A stretch of DNA of 47,759 bases from Actinacidiphila oryziradicis (lineage in GTDB: Bacteria; Actinomycetota; Actinomycetes; Streptomycetales; Streptomycetaceae), in NCBI RefSeq assembly GCF_005047355.1, contig NZ_SUMC01000063.1, forward strand, positions 1 to 47,759. Reading direction: 5' to 3'. The notes below the pieces were generated by a model. It ran no database searches. It was not told the origin of the DNA and worked only from the letters and a program-made list of their open reading frames with translations. Both the position numbers and the translations under genes were made by a program. Positions 1 to 7,984 of this stretch are shown here, in pieces. Position 1 is the first letter of the stretch; each line of letters opens with the position of its first letter.

Positions 1-94
1 GTGGGCCTCATGAGGAACTTGTACGCGCGGATCATCAGCCCACCCCCCTTCGGTCGAGTTCGGAGATCACCTTACCATCTGTCAGACTTGGCGG

Positions 95-523
95 ATGTCA
101 CCACGCTGGGAGCCGGACCCCGATATTCGCCGAGGAAACCATGTCATCTACCACCTGCACGTTCACTTGGTGTTCGTCACCAAATACCGCCGTGGCGTCT
201 TCGATGACGAGATGCTGACGCGCTGCGAAGCGATCATGCGGGACGTGTGCCAATCCTTCGAGGCCGAGCTTCGCGAGTTCAACGGGGAGGGCGACCACGT
301 CCACCTGCTCGTGCACTACCCGCCGAAGGTCGCCCTCTCCAAGCTGGTGAACAGTCTCAAGGGCGTCAGCTCCCGGTACCTGCGGGCCGAGTACACCGGC
401 CGGATCAACCGGATCGGCACCGGGTCCGTCCTCTGGTCGCCCTCGTACTTCGCGGGCTCCTGCGGTGGCGCACCGTTGAGCATCGTCAAGGAGTACATCG
501 AGAACCAGAAACGCCCGGTCTAG
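95..523 (+). CDS. tnpA: IS200/IS605 family Y1 transposase TnpA
   Basis: A 142-aa single-strand DNA transposase that cuts and rejoins ssDNA at subterminal hairpins through one catalytic tyrosine. The N terminus has the family signature (YHLHVHLVFVTKYRR, about residues 18-32). The HUH metal-binding motif is visible as HVHLLV (about 69-74), and the catalytic tyrosine is expected in the late helix KEYIENQ (about 132-138). The length matches intact TnpA proteins, so the element may be active. The ATG at 95 was chosen because it gives the full conserved N terminus. The hairpin right end lies just downstream. Confidence 0.9.
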   Translation: MSPRWEPDPDIRRGNHVIYHLHVHLVFVTKYRRGVFDDEMLTRCEAIMRDVCQSFEAELREFNGEGDHVHLLVHYPPKVALSKLVNSLKGVSSRYLRAEYTGRINRIGTGSVLWSPSYFAGSCGGAPLSIVKEYIENQKRPV

Positions 524-539
524 CGCTTCGCGCCAGTCG

Positions 540-619
540 TCGCAGGGAACTCCGCCGCTTCGCGGCTTCGGGCCAAGGATCGCATTCCCGCCCGGCCTGA
601 AGGCCGGGATTCCCTGCGA
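540..619. repeat. Right-end structure of the IS200/IS605 element
   Basis: CCCGGCCT at 591-598 pairs with AGGCCGGG at 601-608 across a GA loop. Outside it, TCGCAGGGAA (540-549) pairs with TTCCCTGCGA (610-619). Subterminal hairpins of this sort are what Y1 transposases recognise, so the right boundary is probably at or just past 619. Confidence 0.7.
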
Positions 620-629
620 AGATCAGGGG

Positions 630-1121
630 ATGGGATCACTCAAGGCTGCGGGCAGCATCGTCTTGGTTCTCGCGATCGTTGGGTGCGGAACCGCCACTGG
701 CGGGTCGGACACTCAAACGGCATCCCCCACCAGGCCCGCAGAGGACACCCCTTCGATGGATCCCAGCTCGATCAGAGTGCTCGTCACGTTTGTCGGTGGA
801 CCGGCCGGCGGGCAGACCGAACAGCTACCACTGAACCGGATCCACGACGACATCACGGTCTCGCAAGTGAGGTACAGGACGAAGACGGCCGGTACCGCCC
901 GAGGTGAAGGAGACCGACGAGGGACTGGCTCAAGTGTTTCGCCCTGCCTAACAGCCGCCTCAGCGCAGGTACGAGGTTGGCGTAACGGCTTTGGGCGGGA
1001 GCTGCCATGGGTCGAGAGATCGGGGCCCGTACGCTGGCCGCGAACCGGGCTGGGCCCCGATCTTCGAGGCTCGCCCCATGGTGGCTGCCTAAAGCCGTGG
1101 AGGTCGGCCTGGTGCGGTTGA
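630..1121 (+). CDS. Putative lipoprotein, probably altered at its C terminus
   Basis: The first 22 residues form a lipoprotein signal peptide: a short charged start, a hydrophobic core (IVLVLAIVG) and a Cys at about residue 19, followed by a low-complexity Ser/Thr/Pro tether. A stretch near residues 52-65 (VTFVGGPAGGQTE) resembles small actinobacterial proteins of unknown function. From about residue 90 the composition becomes Arg/Gly-rich and runs into an inverted repeat, so the native C terminus is probably lost. The ATG lies 11 bp past the right end of the upstream insertion sequence, so its native promoter is probably displaced. Function unknown. Confidence 0.45.
   Translation: MGSLKAAGSIVLVLAIVGCGTATGGSDTQTASPTRPAEDTPSMDPSSIRVLVTFVGGPAGGQTEQLPLNRIHDDITVSQVRYRTKTAGTARGEGDRRGTGSSVSPCLTAASAQVRGWRNGFGRELPWVERSGPVRWPRTGLGPDLRGSPHGGCLKPWRSAWCG
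1005..1081. repeat. Imperfect inverted repeat at a rearrangement point
   Basis: GATCGGGGCCC (1018-1028) is mirrored by GGGCCCCGATC (1052-1062), and CCATGG occurs at both outer edges. The structure sits between the converging lipoprotein ORF and the truncated beta-helix gene. It could be a bidirectional terminator or the scar of a lost element. Confidence 0.5.
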
Positions 1122-1755
1122 CCTGGTCGGACGCCAGCACGGTCCCGGTGCTCCCGCCGTCGACCTCGACGCCCGCCGAGTACTGGGTCAGCACGGCAGT
1201 ACGCGTCACCGCGACGCCGCTGGAGGCCCCGGTCACGTGGATGCCTGGCTCCTTGTAGGAGGTCGCGACGTCGCTGTCGAGCGTGATATCCGAGGAGGAG
1301 CCGATGCTGAACGCGGCTGCGTACTCCCCGCTCGGCTGGAAGCCCTTGATCACGATGTGCTGCGCACCCGTCACATCGAAGCCGGCCGCCCTGCCCGCAG
1401 GATTGACGTAGACCGGACTACCCGCTTGCGTGGGCACGCCCTGGAGCGTGATCGGCGCGTCAGCCGTGCCCGACCGGGTGATGCTGACGGACTCGTTGTA
1501 CGTGCCCGGCTCCACCATCACGGTCTGTCCCGGCTCGACCATGTTGACGGCAGCACAGATGGTGCAGAACGGCACGGCGGCGGAGCCCAGCCCCGCGCTG
1601 TCCGAGCAGCTGGCCGACTGGGACACAAACAGCGGCCCGGAGGCTATGGACGACGCCGTCGTCGCCCCTGCCGCATACCCCCCGAGAGCGGACACGGCCG
1701 TGCCCACCACGGCCAGTGAGACGAACGCAGCGCCCCCAGATCGCAGGCCTCGCAT
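1100..1755 (-). pseudogene. Secreted right-handed beta-helix protein, 3' truncated
   Basis: The N terminus has a Sec signal peptide (MRGLRSGGAAFVSLAVVG, cleavage about residue 30), then a segment with paired Cys and the typical start of pectate-lyase-fold proteins (VEPGQTVMVEPGTYNESVSI). Repeating beta-helix rungs follow (ITLQGV, IVIKGF, ITLDSD, VAVTRTAV). After about residue 215 the rungs stop and the frame runs on through unrelated Arg/Pro-rich sequence. Intact relatives usually continue for several hundred residues. The ATG at 1755 is preceded by a strong GGGGGAAGG ribosome site. Probably an extracytoplasmic polysaccharide-binding or lyase-like protein before truncation. Confidence 0.7.
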
Positions 1756-2036
1756 GAACCTTCCCCCTCCCCTTCCCCGCTCGGGTCGCAAGGAACGACC
1801 CGAGCGGGACCGCTACACCCCTGCTCACAGCCGGGAGAGCCCGGGATACTGTGCGTATTCTCAGAGTTGAGAGCCTGGTGCTGCGGGAGCACCATGCCGC
1901 CGGTGGTCAGGGGCCCTCCACATATGGGGCAGGGTCTCGCGGCTGGGATCGACACCTTGGACAGGGTAACGAGCGGGGTTGGTCACCGGTCGCTTGATCC
2001 AGCGCACCGTGGGCCGCGTGTCCGCGGAGACAGTGC

Positions 2037-2711
2037 CTACCAGCCGACGGCTGCGGGACCGAGGCTCAGCCCGGTCTTGTGGAGCCATTCCTCCTGGACG
2101 TCGCGGTTGCGGGTGCCTATGGAGAGGTAGACCGCGTGGGTTCCGGGGGCCGGTTCGGTGCACTGGTCAGTCCACACGCTGTTGAGGCAGAGTTGCACTC
2201 CGCAGAGCTTCGACGAGGGCAGGCCCCGCAAGGCCCCCTCCCAGGACACGTCGAATCCCAGCGGGCCCACGGCCTGAACCATGAGGTCCAACTCCGCCTC
2301 TGTGCTGCTCTCGTCGTGCTCGCGCACCATGAATGGCGGAGTGCTCCAGCCGGGCAGTTCCAGTTGCAGTCCCCACTCCTCGATCAGGGGCCACACCTCG
2401 GCGATCTCGGAGCGCAACTCGACTTCCACGCGGTAGGCGTCGCCACCGCGCAACGCGTCGGTTCGGGCGACCACGCGCCAGAACTCGACCAGTCCGTCCG
2501 GCGGAAAGGGGCTGTCGTCACGGCACGTGAAGGCGCCCCGGGGGAAGTAGCGGCGCGCGTGGTGGAACTGCTCCACTGTTACGACAGGGCCGACCTCGGG
2601 AGAGAACGGGTCGTCGGCCCACTCCGCGAAAACACCCAGCAGCTCACGGGCGCGCCGCAGCGCGCTCATGGCGTCTGGCAACGGCTCGAGTACCTGATAG
2701 AGCAGGGACAT
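2037..2711 (-). CDS. Conserved hypothetical protein, about 224 aa
   Basis: A soluble acidic protein beginning MSLLYQVLEP. The ATG at 2711 is chosen over an upstream in-frame start because GGGAGGTG sits 12 nt upstream. It has no signal peptide, no membrane segment and no motif I can assign. An amphipathic N-terminal helix (DAMSALRRARELLGVFAEW) is followed by Trp- and acid-rich sequence (EVELRSEIAEVWPLIEEWG). Codon use is typical of the region, supporting a real gene. Neighbours give no functional clue. Confidence 0.7.
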   Translation of the reverse strand: MSLLYQVLEPLPDAMSALRRARELLGVFAEWADDPFSPEVGPVVTVEQFHHARRYFPRGAFTCRDDSPFPPDGLVEFWRVVARTDALRGGDAYRVEVELRSEIAEVWPLIEEWGLQLELPGWSTPPFMVREHDESSTEAELDLMVQAVGPLGFDVSWEGALRGLPSSKLCGVQLCLNSVWTDQCTEPAPGTHAVYLSIGTRNRDVQEEWLHKTGLSLGPAAVGW

Positions 2712-3119
2712 TCCCACGGCGCACCTCCCGGGAGCGGAGCGTACGCACGGCACGCGTCGGCGTCGCCTGAATTACAGCCGTGTCTCGCAGGGCGTGCTTC
2801 CATGCGATGGCGTCAGGGGATGTGGCGGTGGTCTGCCGATCACCGTCCGCGGAGGGTCCATCCGATCAACTGACCGATCCATCAAAGAGACACGCGCCAG
2901 CCGGCCCCCAGACCTCTTCGTCCCGAAGCAAACCGGGTGTTTGCGTGACCTCACGGGAGAGTCGGGCTGACCTGAACGAACAGTCCGCGAACATCCGTGG
3001 TTGTGCGCCTGCGTCCGACGCCGTGGCCGCGAATAGGCCGGACGCGGCGGCGGCCTGCTGTCGTGCCGGCGACGTTGATGTCAGGCGTTGGTGTCGGGCG
3101 CCTCGGAGGACCGCTTCCG
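2712..3119. other. Intergenic, no supported gene
   Basis: Open frames occur on both strands here, but none has a ribosome site together with protein-like composition. I see no repeat or RNA structure worth naming. Confidence 0.5.
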
Positions 3120-3290
3120 TCACCGCTTGATGAGGTCACTGATCAGTAGTCCGGTCCAAAAGACTGCGAACACTCCAGCCGGCACCCGAACGTAAAGCGA
3201 GCTCCAGGTGCTTGCGGCTGTCCAGATCCATCCCACGGTCACCAGCAACGTGTAGGCCGGGCTTTGGAGGCTTGTCCGCTTGTTGGCCAC
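3120..3290 (-). CDS. Small membrane protein, 56 aa
   Basis: It begins GTG at 3290 with GGGGGAGAG about 5 nt upstream and ends TGA at 3120. The product (starts MANKRTSLQSPAY, ends LISDLIKR) has two hydrophobic stretches: about 13-26 (TLLVTVGWIWTAAS) and 37-50 (PAGVFAVFWTGLLI). It is therefore probably a two-helix membrane protein with basic termini inside. No family recognised. Confidence 0.65.
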   Translation of the reverse strand: MANKRTSLQSPAYTLLVTVGWIWTAASTWSSLYVRVPAGVFAVFWTGLLISDLIKR

Positions 3291-3685
3291 CGCTCTCCCC
3301 CATCACTCGCCGGTGCTATCCCATGGAGATCCGGCCATGGGCCCCAGTTTGGAAGATCCCGTACGCGGCCGGCGGGTGACTTTGCAAGATGATGACATGC
3401 ATGGCTGCGTCAGTGACAACTGACTCCAGTGGTAGGTCAGTTCCGACTCTGCGTGGGGGCGTTAGGAGCAAGATCTGAACGCGGGAAGTGACTCCACTTT
3501 TGGATGCTTGTGGGCGGTCGTATCGACGGTTCTCCGAGCAGACTCCGACGACGATCAACGGGGCCGTGCCGGGCAGGGAACGGGCCGTGGCCACGATGTC
3601 ATCCACCAGGCCGGGCAGTTTCGGGACGCTCTCCCGAATACGCGACTCCCTGCCCGGCAGGCGGAAGCAGGTCACGGTTCCCAGG
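3291..3685. other. Intergenic, possibly a decayed gene
   Basis: A minus-strand open stretch of about 120 codons (roughly 3316-3680) has some protein-like sequence (LVDDIVATARSLPGTAPLIVVG) but no start or ribosome site of its own. It merges into the wrong frame of the next gene. It may be a degenerate 3' fragment; I do not call it. Confidence 0.3.
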
Positions 3686-3955
3686 TCACATCCCCTGGTC
3701 GCTCTCGGAAGCCGGATTGCTGCGCTGGCGCCACACCAGAGCCACCACGGTGACGCCGACGATGAACAGCACGACAGGGACGACCTGCATCCCGAGGGAG
3801 CCGAAGCCGTTGCCCCACTGCCGGTAGAAGAGGTAGACCCGCGTGGCCAGCGGCAGCCCACCCGCGAGCACGAGGAGCCCGCCAAGGGCTGCGCTGAGGA
3901 GCAGCAGAGGGCGTTTGATCATGGCATTGCCGTTCTTCGAAGTAGAGAAGTTCAT
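3686..3955 (-). CDS. Small membrane protein divergent from a two-component system
   Basis: About 89 aa from ATG 3955 (a TTG six codons upstream and an ATG at 3922 are alternatives). Two hydrophobic helices are clear: LLLLSAALGGLLVLAGGLPLA and VVPVVLFIVGVTVVALVW. It has a short basic cytoplasmic linker and a charged C-terminal tail. It shares a 170-bp divergent promoter region with the histidine kinase at 4126, so it may be a target or accessory of that system. No enzymatic motif. Confidence 0.7.
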   Translation of the reverse strand: MNFSTSKNGNAMIKRPLLLLSAALGGLLVLAGGLPLATRVYLFYRQWGNGFGSLGMQVVPVVLFIVGVTVVALVWRQRSNPASESDQGM

Positions 3956-4125
3956 GACCACGACGCTATGCAAACGCCCCTGCGGCCGGCTTCGGCTGAA
4001 GGTCGAGGAGATCAGGTGACGGAAGTAGCACTCACTCGCATCCCCCTATACCTAGGTCTAGGAAAGTGGCACCAGCCACTGCGTGGCCGCGGTTCGGCCG
4101 TGGCGGCCGCGTACGGTGGGGTGCT
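3956..4125. promoter_or_regulatory. Divergent promoter region with a direct repeat
   Basis: The gap between the divergent membrane protein and the histidine kinase holds CCTAGGTCTAGG at 4051-4062, two near-identical CTAGG units around a T, next to an AT-rich CTATAC. It is the most AT-rich stretch in the area and is a plausible binding site for the cognate response regulator. The assignment is inferred. Confidence 0.4.
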
Positions 4126-5319
4126 GTGGACTGGACGAAGCCGAGCAGAAAACCAGGAACGGCCGCGAACCTCAGTGTCGTGGCCGCGGCCGCGGTATTG
4201 ACCATCGTCACGACCCAGGCGCCGGGCAGCGGCCTGACGCTGTATCCGCAGATGTCCACCGGCTTGTCGCTGATGAGCGCTGCCGGCCGCATCCTCGGGC
4301 TGCCCACCGTTGCTTCGGCCGACGCACTGGTGTGTTCCCTGCTGGCGTGTGCGCTGCTGTGGTGGAGACGCCGGTACCCGGTGCCGGTGTGCGTCGGCGT
4401 GCTGGCCCTGTGCGCCGTCTCCCCCGCCGGTGCGGCCGCCGCAGTCGCGCTGTTCTGTGTGGCCGCGCTGTGCCCAGCCAGCACGACGGTATGGACAGGT
4501 GTGCTCGCACTGCTGCTGGTGCCCGCGTTCTACCTTCTGCACCCCTGGGGCACGTCCGCCAATCCCTCCACCGCGGTCATCGGCAGCATGATGGTGGCAG
4601 GTTCCATCGGCTGGGGGCTGTTCCTCCGCTCTCTGCACGAGCGGACACTGCGATCCGAGGAAGAAGCCGCGTTGCGGGCCGAGCAGGCCCAGCAACGGGC
4701 GCGCGAGAAGATCGCACGGGAGATGCACGACGTCCTGGCCCACCGTTTGTCGCTGCTGAGCGTGCACGCGGGCGCCCTGGAATTCAACCCAGGGGCTCCG
4801 GCACGCGAAGTACACCAAGCAGCGGCCGTGATCCGCCAGAGCGCGCACCAGGCCTTGGAGGACCTGCAGGAAGTCCTGGCGGTGCTCCGCACCGCGCCAC
4901 GCGACACCGACACCGCAGAACCACCCCAGCCCACGGTGAGCGAGCTGAACCGCCTAGTGAAGGAGTCCCAGGCGGCGGGCATGCGGATCGAGATGGAACA
5001 GCACATCCGCGCCCTGGACGCGATGACGCCCACCACCGGCCGCACCGCTTACCGCATCGTTCAAGAAGCACTGACCAACGCCCGCAAACACGCCGCCGAC
5101 GCACCCGTGCACCTCACCCTGCGCGGCGCACCCGGAGACGGACTGACGGTCGAGATCACCAACCCAGCCCCGCCCGGCCCAGCTGCCACCACGCTTCCCG
5201 GCAGCGGATACGGCCTGCCCGGACTGGCCGAACGCGCCGCGCTGGCCGGCGGCCACCTGGAATACGGCCGGGTGGCAGACATGCACCGGGTAAGCGCGTG
5301 GCTACCCTGGCCGGCATGA
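4126..5319 (+). CDS. Sensor histidine kinase, NarL/DesK type (HisKA_3)
   Basis: About 397 aa from GTG 4126, preceded by GGTGGGG; an upstream ATG at 4066 would add 20 basic residues lying over promoter-like sequence. The N-terminal half has several transmembrane helices (about residues 15-160). The dimerisation domain carries the phospho-acceptor His in REMHDVLAHRLSLL (about residue 200). The ATPase domain has an N-box (IVQEALTNARKHA) and a G-box (GYGLPGLAER). Its TGA overlaps the response regulator ATG by 4 bp, so the two are translationally coupled. Stimulus unknown; systems of this type often control ABC exporters or envelope stress genes. Confidence 0.92.
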   Translation: MDWTKPSRKPGTAANLSVVAAAAVLTIVTTQAPGSGLTLYPQMSTGLSLMSAAGRILGLPTVASADALVCSLLACALLWWRRRYPVPVCVGVLALCAVSPAGAAAAVALFCVAALCPASTTVWTGVLALLLVPAFYLLHPWGTSANPSTAVIGSMMVAGSIGWGLFLRSLHERTLRSEEEAALRAEQAQQRAREKIAREMHDVLAHRLSLLSVHAGALEFNPGAPAREVHQAAAVIRQSAHQALEDLQEVLAVLRTAPRDTDTAEPPQPTVSELNRLVKESQAAGMRIEMEQHIRALDAMTPTTGRTAYRIVQEALTNARKHAADAPVHLTLRGAPGDGLTVEITNPAPPGPAATTLPGSGYGLPGLAERAALAGGHLEYGRVADMHRVSAWLPWPA

Positions 5320-5982
5320 TCCGCGTCCTACTCGTCGATGACGACCCCCTGGTGCGCTCCGGCCTGCGCCTGATGCTGGCCGCCGCAGACGACATCGAGA
5401 TCGTCGCGGAAGCAGCCGACGGCAGCGAAGTCCTACCCCTGGTCGACCAGAGCGCCCCCGACCTGGTCCTGATGGATATCCGCATGCCCGCCATGGACGG
5501 TCTGGCAGCAACCCGGGCCCTGCGCAGCCGCCCCGGCGCCCCTGAAGTCATTCATCATGCTCACCACCTTCACCACCGACGGCTACGTCCTTCGGGCACT
5601 GCAGGCCGGCGCCGCAGGCTTCCTGCTCAAACACACGCCTCCGGAACAGATCGTGACCGCGGTCCGGAAGGTGGCGGCCGGCGAACCAGTGCTCTCCCCC
5701 GAGGCCATCCAACGGCTCATCGACGCCGTGACCACCCCTGCCTCCACCGGCCACGGGCCGGCCACCGACCACCCCGACGGCTCCCGTCTCGCGCTGCTCG
5801 CAGAACGCGAGCGCCAAGTCGCCCGCGCAATCGGCCAGGGCAAGACCAACGCGCAGATCGCCGCCGACCTGTACATGAGCATCCCCACGGTCAAAGCCCA
5901 CGTGTCCCACATCCTCACCAAGCTCGAACTGAACAACCGCGTCCAGATCGCCCTGCTCGTCCATCGCTCCCACCAGACCTGA
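5316..5982 (+). pseudogene. LuxR/NarL response regulator split by a 4-bp duplication
   Basis: The receiver domain starts MIRVLLVDDDPLVRSG, with acidic pocket DDD and phospho-acceptor Asp in DLVLMDIRMPAMDG. It is in frame up to about 5547. The sequence then continues one frame over as MLTTFTTDGYVLRALQ, FLLKH (conserved Lys) and a LuxR helix-turn-helix (ERERQVARAIGQGKTNAQIA). At 5548-5555 the tetranucleotide TCAT occurs twice in tandem. Removing one copy restores a normal receiver strand (EVIMLTTF) and a protein of about 221 aa. This is either a natural frameshift or a sequencing error. A shorter HTH-only product could start at ATG 5557. Confidence 0.85.
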
Positions 5983-6341
5983 CGCCCTCAGCCTCCGCCG
6001 ACGGTGCGGACGTCGACCCGTACCGGGCACACCGCGTGCAGGTCTTCGGCACCCTCACAGTCAGGGCCGCGGCGGCAGTGACGGCCTCAGCTACCGTCTC
6101 CGACTCGACCTTGTGGGGTCCTGCCGAACCCGGTCTGGAATTCCGGTTCGCTACGGTAGGTCACATGCGCCAGCCGCCGGGTGAGACCCAGCCCGCTGTG
6201 AGACCCGCGCCCCGGCCTGGCGTCGCCCGCGCGGCAGTAAATGCCGCGCCTTGAGGGTCTGAATAGCGCGCACGCAGGGGCCGCCTCGGGTCAAGCGGGT
6301 GCCGGCCCGAGACGGCCCTGCTCGCGTGGACGCCCGGGAAA
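5983..6341. terminator. Intergenic region with two terminator-like hairpins
   Basis: The region lies between the converging response regulator and monooxygenase genes. GCGCGGCA (6229-6236) pairs with TGCCGCGC (6242-6249) around a 5-nt loop. GGGCCGCCTCGGG (6278-6290) pairs with CCCGAGACGGCCC (6306-6318) with one mismatch. Neither has a U-tract, as is common in actinobacteria. No gene is seen here. Confidence 0.6.
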
Positions 6342-7658
6342 TCAGTACTCCAGGAGATGGTCTCGCAGTGTCGTGCCCGAGTACTGCGTGCGGTACCGTC
6401 CGCGACGCTGTAGTTCCGGCACCACCAGATCAACGAATTCCTCGAAGCAGCCGGGCGTGTAGGTGGCGATGAGCATGAAACCGTCGGCGCCTCCTTCGTC
6501 GGCGAAACGTTCCATCTGGTCAGCGATGTCGGCTGGTGTTCCCACGAGGACCGGCATGCCCATGCCTTGTGCGTAGATCGTTGCCGCTTCGCGGACGGTG
6601 ACGGGGGCACCGCCCTTGGCGTAGATGATGGACTCGAACAGGCCCTGGATGCCGGGAACCTCGATGTTCTGCACGTACTCGTCAGGGTCGTAGGTGGAGA
6701 AGTCGAGGCCGAAGTGCCCGGAAATCCAGGCGAGCGCGCCTTCGGGCGGGATCAGGGCCTTGATCCGCTCATATTTCGCCTGGGCTTCGGCGCGGGTCTC
6801 GGCGACGACGGTCTGCAGCCCGTAGATCAGCTTCACGCTGCCGGGCTCGCGGCCCCGTTTGGCCAGACGGTCGTGGAGGTCGTCGGCGTACTGCCGCATC
6901 CGTTCCACGTTCGGGTGCACGGCGAAGATGGCCTCGGCGTGCTGAGCAGCGAAGTCACGGCCCCGGTCGGAGGACCCGGCCTGCCACAGTACGGGCCGGC
7001 CCTGGGGGGACGGGGCACAGAAGTGTCGGGCGTGGCAGCTGTAGTACTGGCCGTCGTGGTGCACGACATGCACCTTGGCGGGGTCGGCGTAGATGCCGGT
7101 TTCCTTGTCGGCGACGATCGCGTCCGGCTCCCACGAGTCCCAGAGCTTGTAACAGACCTCCATATACTCCTCGAGCCTGGCGTACCGGTCTTCGCGCATC
7201 GCCATGTCCCGGCCGTAGGCTTCCCATTCGCTCTTGGAGTAGGAGCTGACGATGTTCCACGCGATCCGGCCGTCGGACAGGTGGTCGAGGCTGGACAGCC
7301 GCCGGCACATCGAGTATGGGTGCTCGAACGCGGTGGACAGGGTGACGCCGACGCCAAGGTGCTTGGTCGCGGTGGTGATGATCGGCACGATCGTGGACGG
7401 TTCGTGAGTGGGGCACTGCACCGCGTACTTGACGGTCGCGTCGGAGCTGTTCTGGTGGGTGGTGTAAGGCGCCAGCTCATCCGCGATGAACATCGCGTCG
7501 AACAGCCCGCGTTCCATGGTCTGCGCCATGTGCTGCCAGTAGGCGGGCCTGGCGAAGTTCCAGCCGACCTTGTCCTTGGGGTGCCGCCACATTCCGGTCG
7601 CGTGGCTGTTGACGCCGTGCTGGACGAACCCGAGCAGGTGAATTCGTTTGGTGCTCAT
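6342..7658 (-). CDS. FMN-dependent monooxygenase, NtaA/SnaA/DszA type
   Basis: 438 aa, luciferase-like TIM-barrel monooxygenase of the NtaA/SnaA/DszA group, which uses FMNH2 from a separate reductase to oxidise small organic substrates, often for sulfur or nitrogen release. The N terminus (MSTKRIHLLGFVQHG, then MWRHP) and the core HLSDGRIAWNIVSS are characteristic, as are the phosphate-site region PVLWQAGSSDRGRDFA and the C-terminal QMERFADEGGADGFML. The ATG at 7658 overlaps the stop of the upstream small membrane gene. It is the last gene of the operon with the transporter. The upstream cysteine-type leader peptide suggests an organosulfur substrate; the exact substrate is not predictable. 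Confidence 0.88.
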   Translation of the reverse strand: MSTKRIHLLGFVQHGVNSHATGMWRHPKDKVGWNFARPAYWQHMAQTMERGLFDAMFIADELAPYTTHQNSSDATVKYAVQCPTHEPSTIVPIITTATKHLGVGVTLSTAFEHPYSMCRRLSSLDHLSDGRIAWNIVSSYSKSEWEAYGRDMAMREDRYARLEEYMEVCYKLWDSWEPDAIVADKETGIYADPAKVHVVHHDGQYYSCHARHFCAPSPQGRPVLWQAGSSDRGRDFAAQHAEAIFAVHPNVERMRQYADDLHDRLAKRGREPGSVKLIYGLQTVVAETRAEAQAKYERIKALIPPEGALAWISGHFGLDFSTYDPDEYVQNIEVPGIQGLFESIIYAKGGAPVTVREAATIYAQGMGMPVLVGTPADIADQMERFADEGGADGFMLIATYTPGCFEEFVDLVVPELQRRGRYRTQYSGTTLRDHLLEY

Positions 7659-7984
7659 GATGTTGCTGTTTCCTTCCCGTCGATGAGGAACGCGACGATG
7701 ACGGCGATGGAGGACCCGAGGCCGAGGAAGGGCAGGATGTACCAGGCCCAGCCGGTCAGGCTCACCAAGGTGAGCAGCCCGGTGGAGGCGACCACGCCGG
7801 CTCCGGCCTTCCACCCGAAGTTCCGGCCCTGCTGCTCGTAGCCCTCTGCGGAGCCCTCGGCGTTGGACGCCGCGGTGCCGTCGATGACCGAACGGCGCAG
7901 CCGCAGGAACGTCCGCAGGACGAGCGTGATGTAGACGATGGCTATCGCTATCCCCGCGGCCAGGGCGATGTAGAACGCGATCAT
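7655..7984 (-). CDS. Small membrane protein between symporter and monooxygenase
   Basis: 109 aa. An N-terminal helix (AFYIALAAGIAIAIVYITLVL) is followed by a basic segment, a polar Glu/Gly-rich loop and two more hydrophobic stretches (AGVVASTGLLTLVSLTGWAWYIL and GSSIAVIVAFLI). The start at 7984 directly abuts the symporter stop, and its stop overlaps the monooxygenase start (ATGA). It is therefore expressed with both and is probably an accessory subunit of the symporter, by analogy with small partners of other sodium:solute symporters. No catalytic motif. Confidence 0.75.
   Translation of the reverse strand: MIAFYIALAAGIAIAIVYITLVLRTFLRLRRSVIDGTAASNAEGSAEGYEQQGRNFGWKAGAGVVASTGLLTLVSLTGWAWYILPFLGLGSSIAVIVAFLIDGKETATS

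Larger units (their letters stand above)
95..619 (+). mobile_element. IS200/IS605-family element (tnpA plus right end)
   Basis: A single-transposase IS200/IS605-type element. It contains the Y1 transposase gene, and the right end is marked by a perfect short hairpin at 591-608 inside a longer-range pairing of 540-549 with 610-619. No tnpB or IscB accessory gene follows, so it is IS200-like in content or a tnpB-less derivative. I could not place the left end with confidence; it should lie between the window start and the transposase start. Confidence 0.75.

Noticed and set aside
853..1100. Continuation of the beta-helix ORF past about 1100 on the minus strand
   Set aside because: Composition turns Arg/Pro/Ser-rich without beta-helix rungs and overlaps the palindrome; read-through, not native protein.
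1644..1955. Minus-strand ORF with a zinc-ribbon-like start (CPICGGPL)
   Set aside because: Only the first 25 codons look protein-like, there is no second metal-binding pair in frame, and the ORF runs through the signal-peptide region of the beta-helix gene.
2780..3130. Plus-strand 116-aa ORF
   Set aside because: No ribosome site, low-complexity composition, no recognisable fold.
3316..3885. Minus-strand ORF overlapping the small membrane protein
   Set aside because: First half is a shadow of the membrane-protein gene; second half has weak protein-like character but no start. Recorded only as possible debris.
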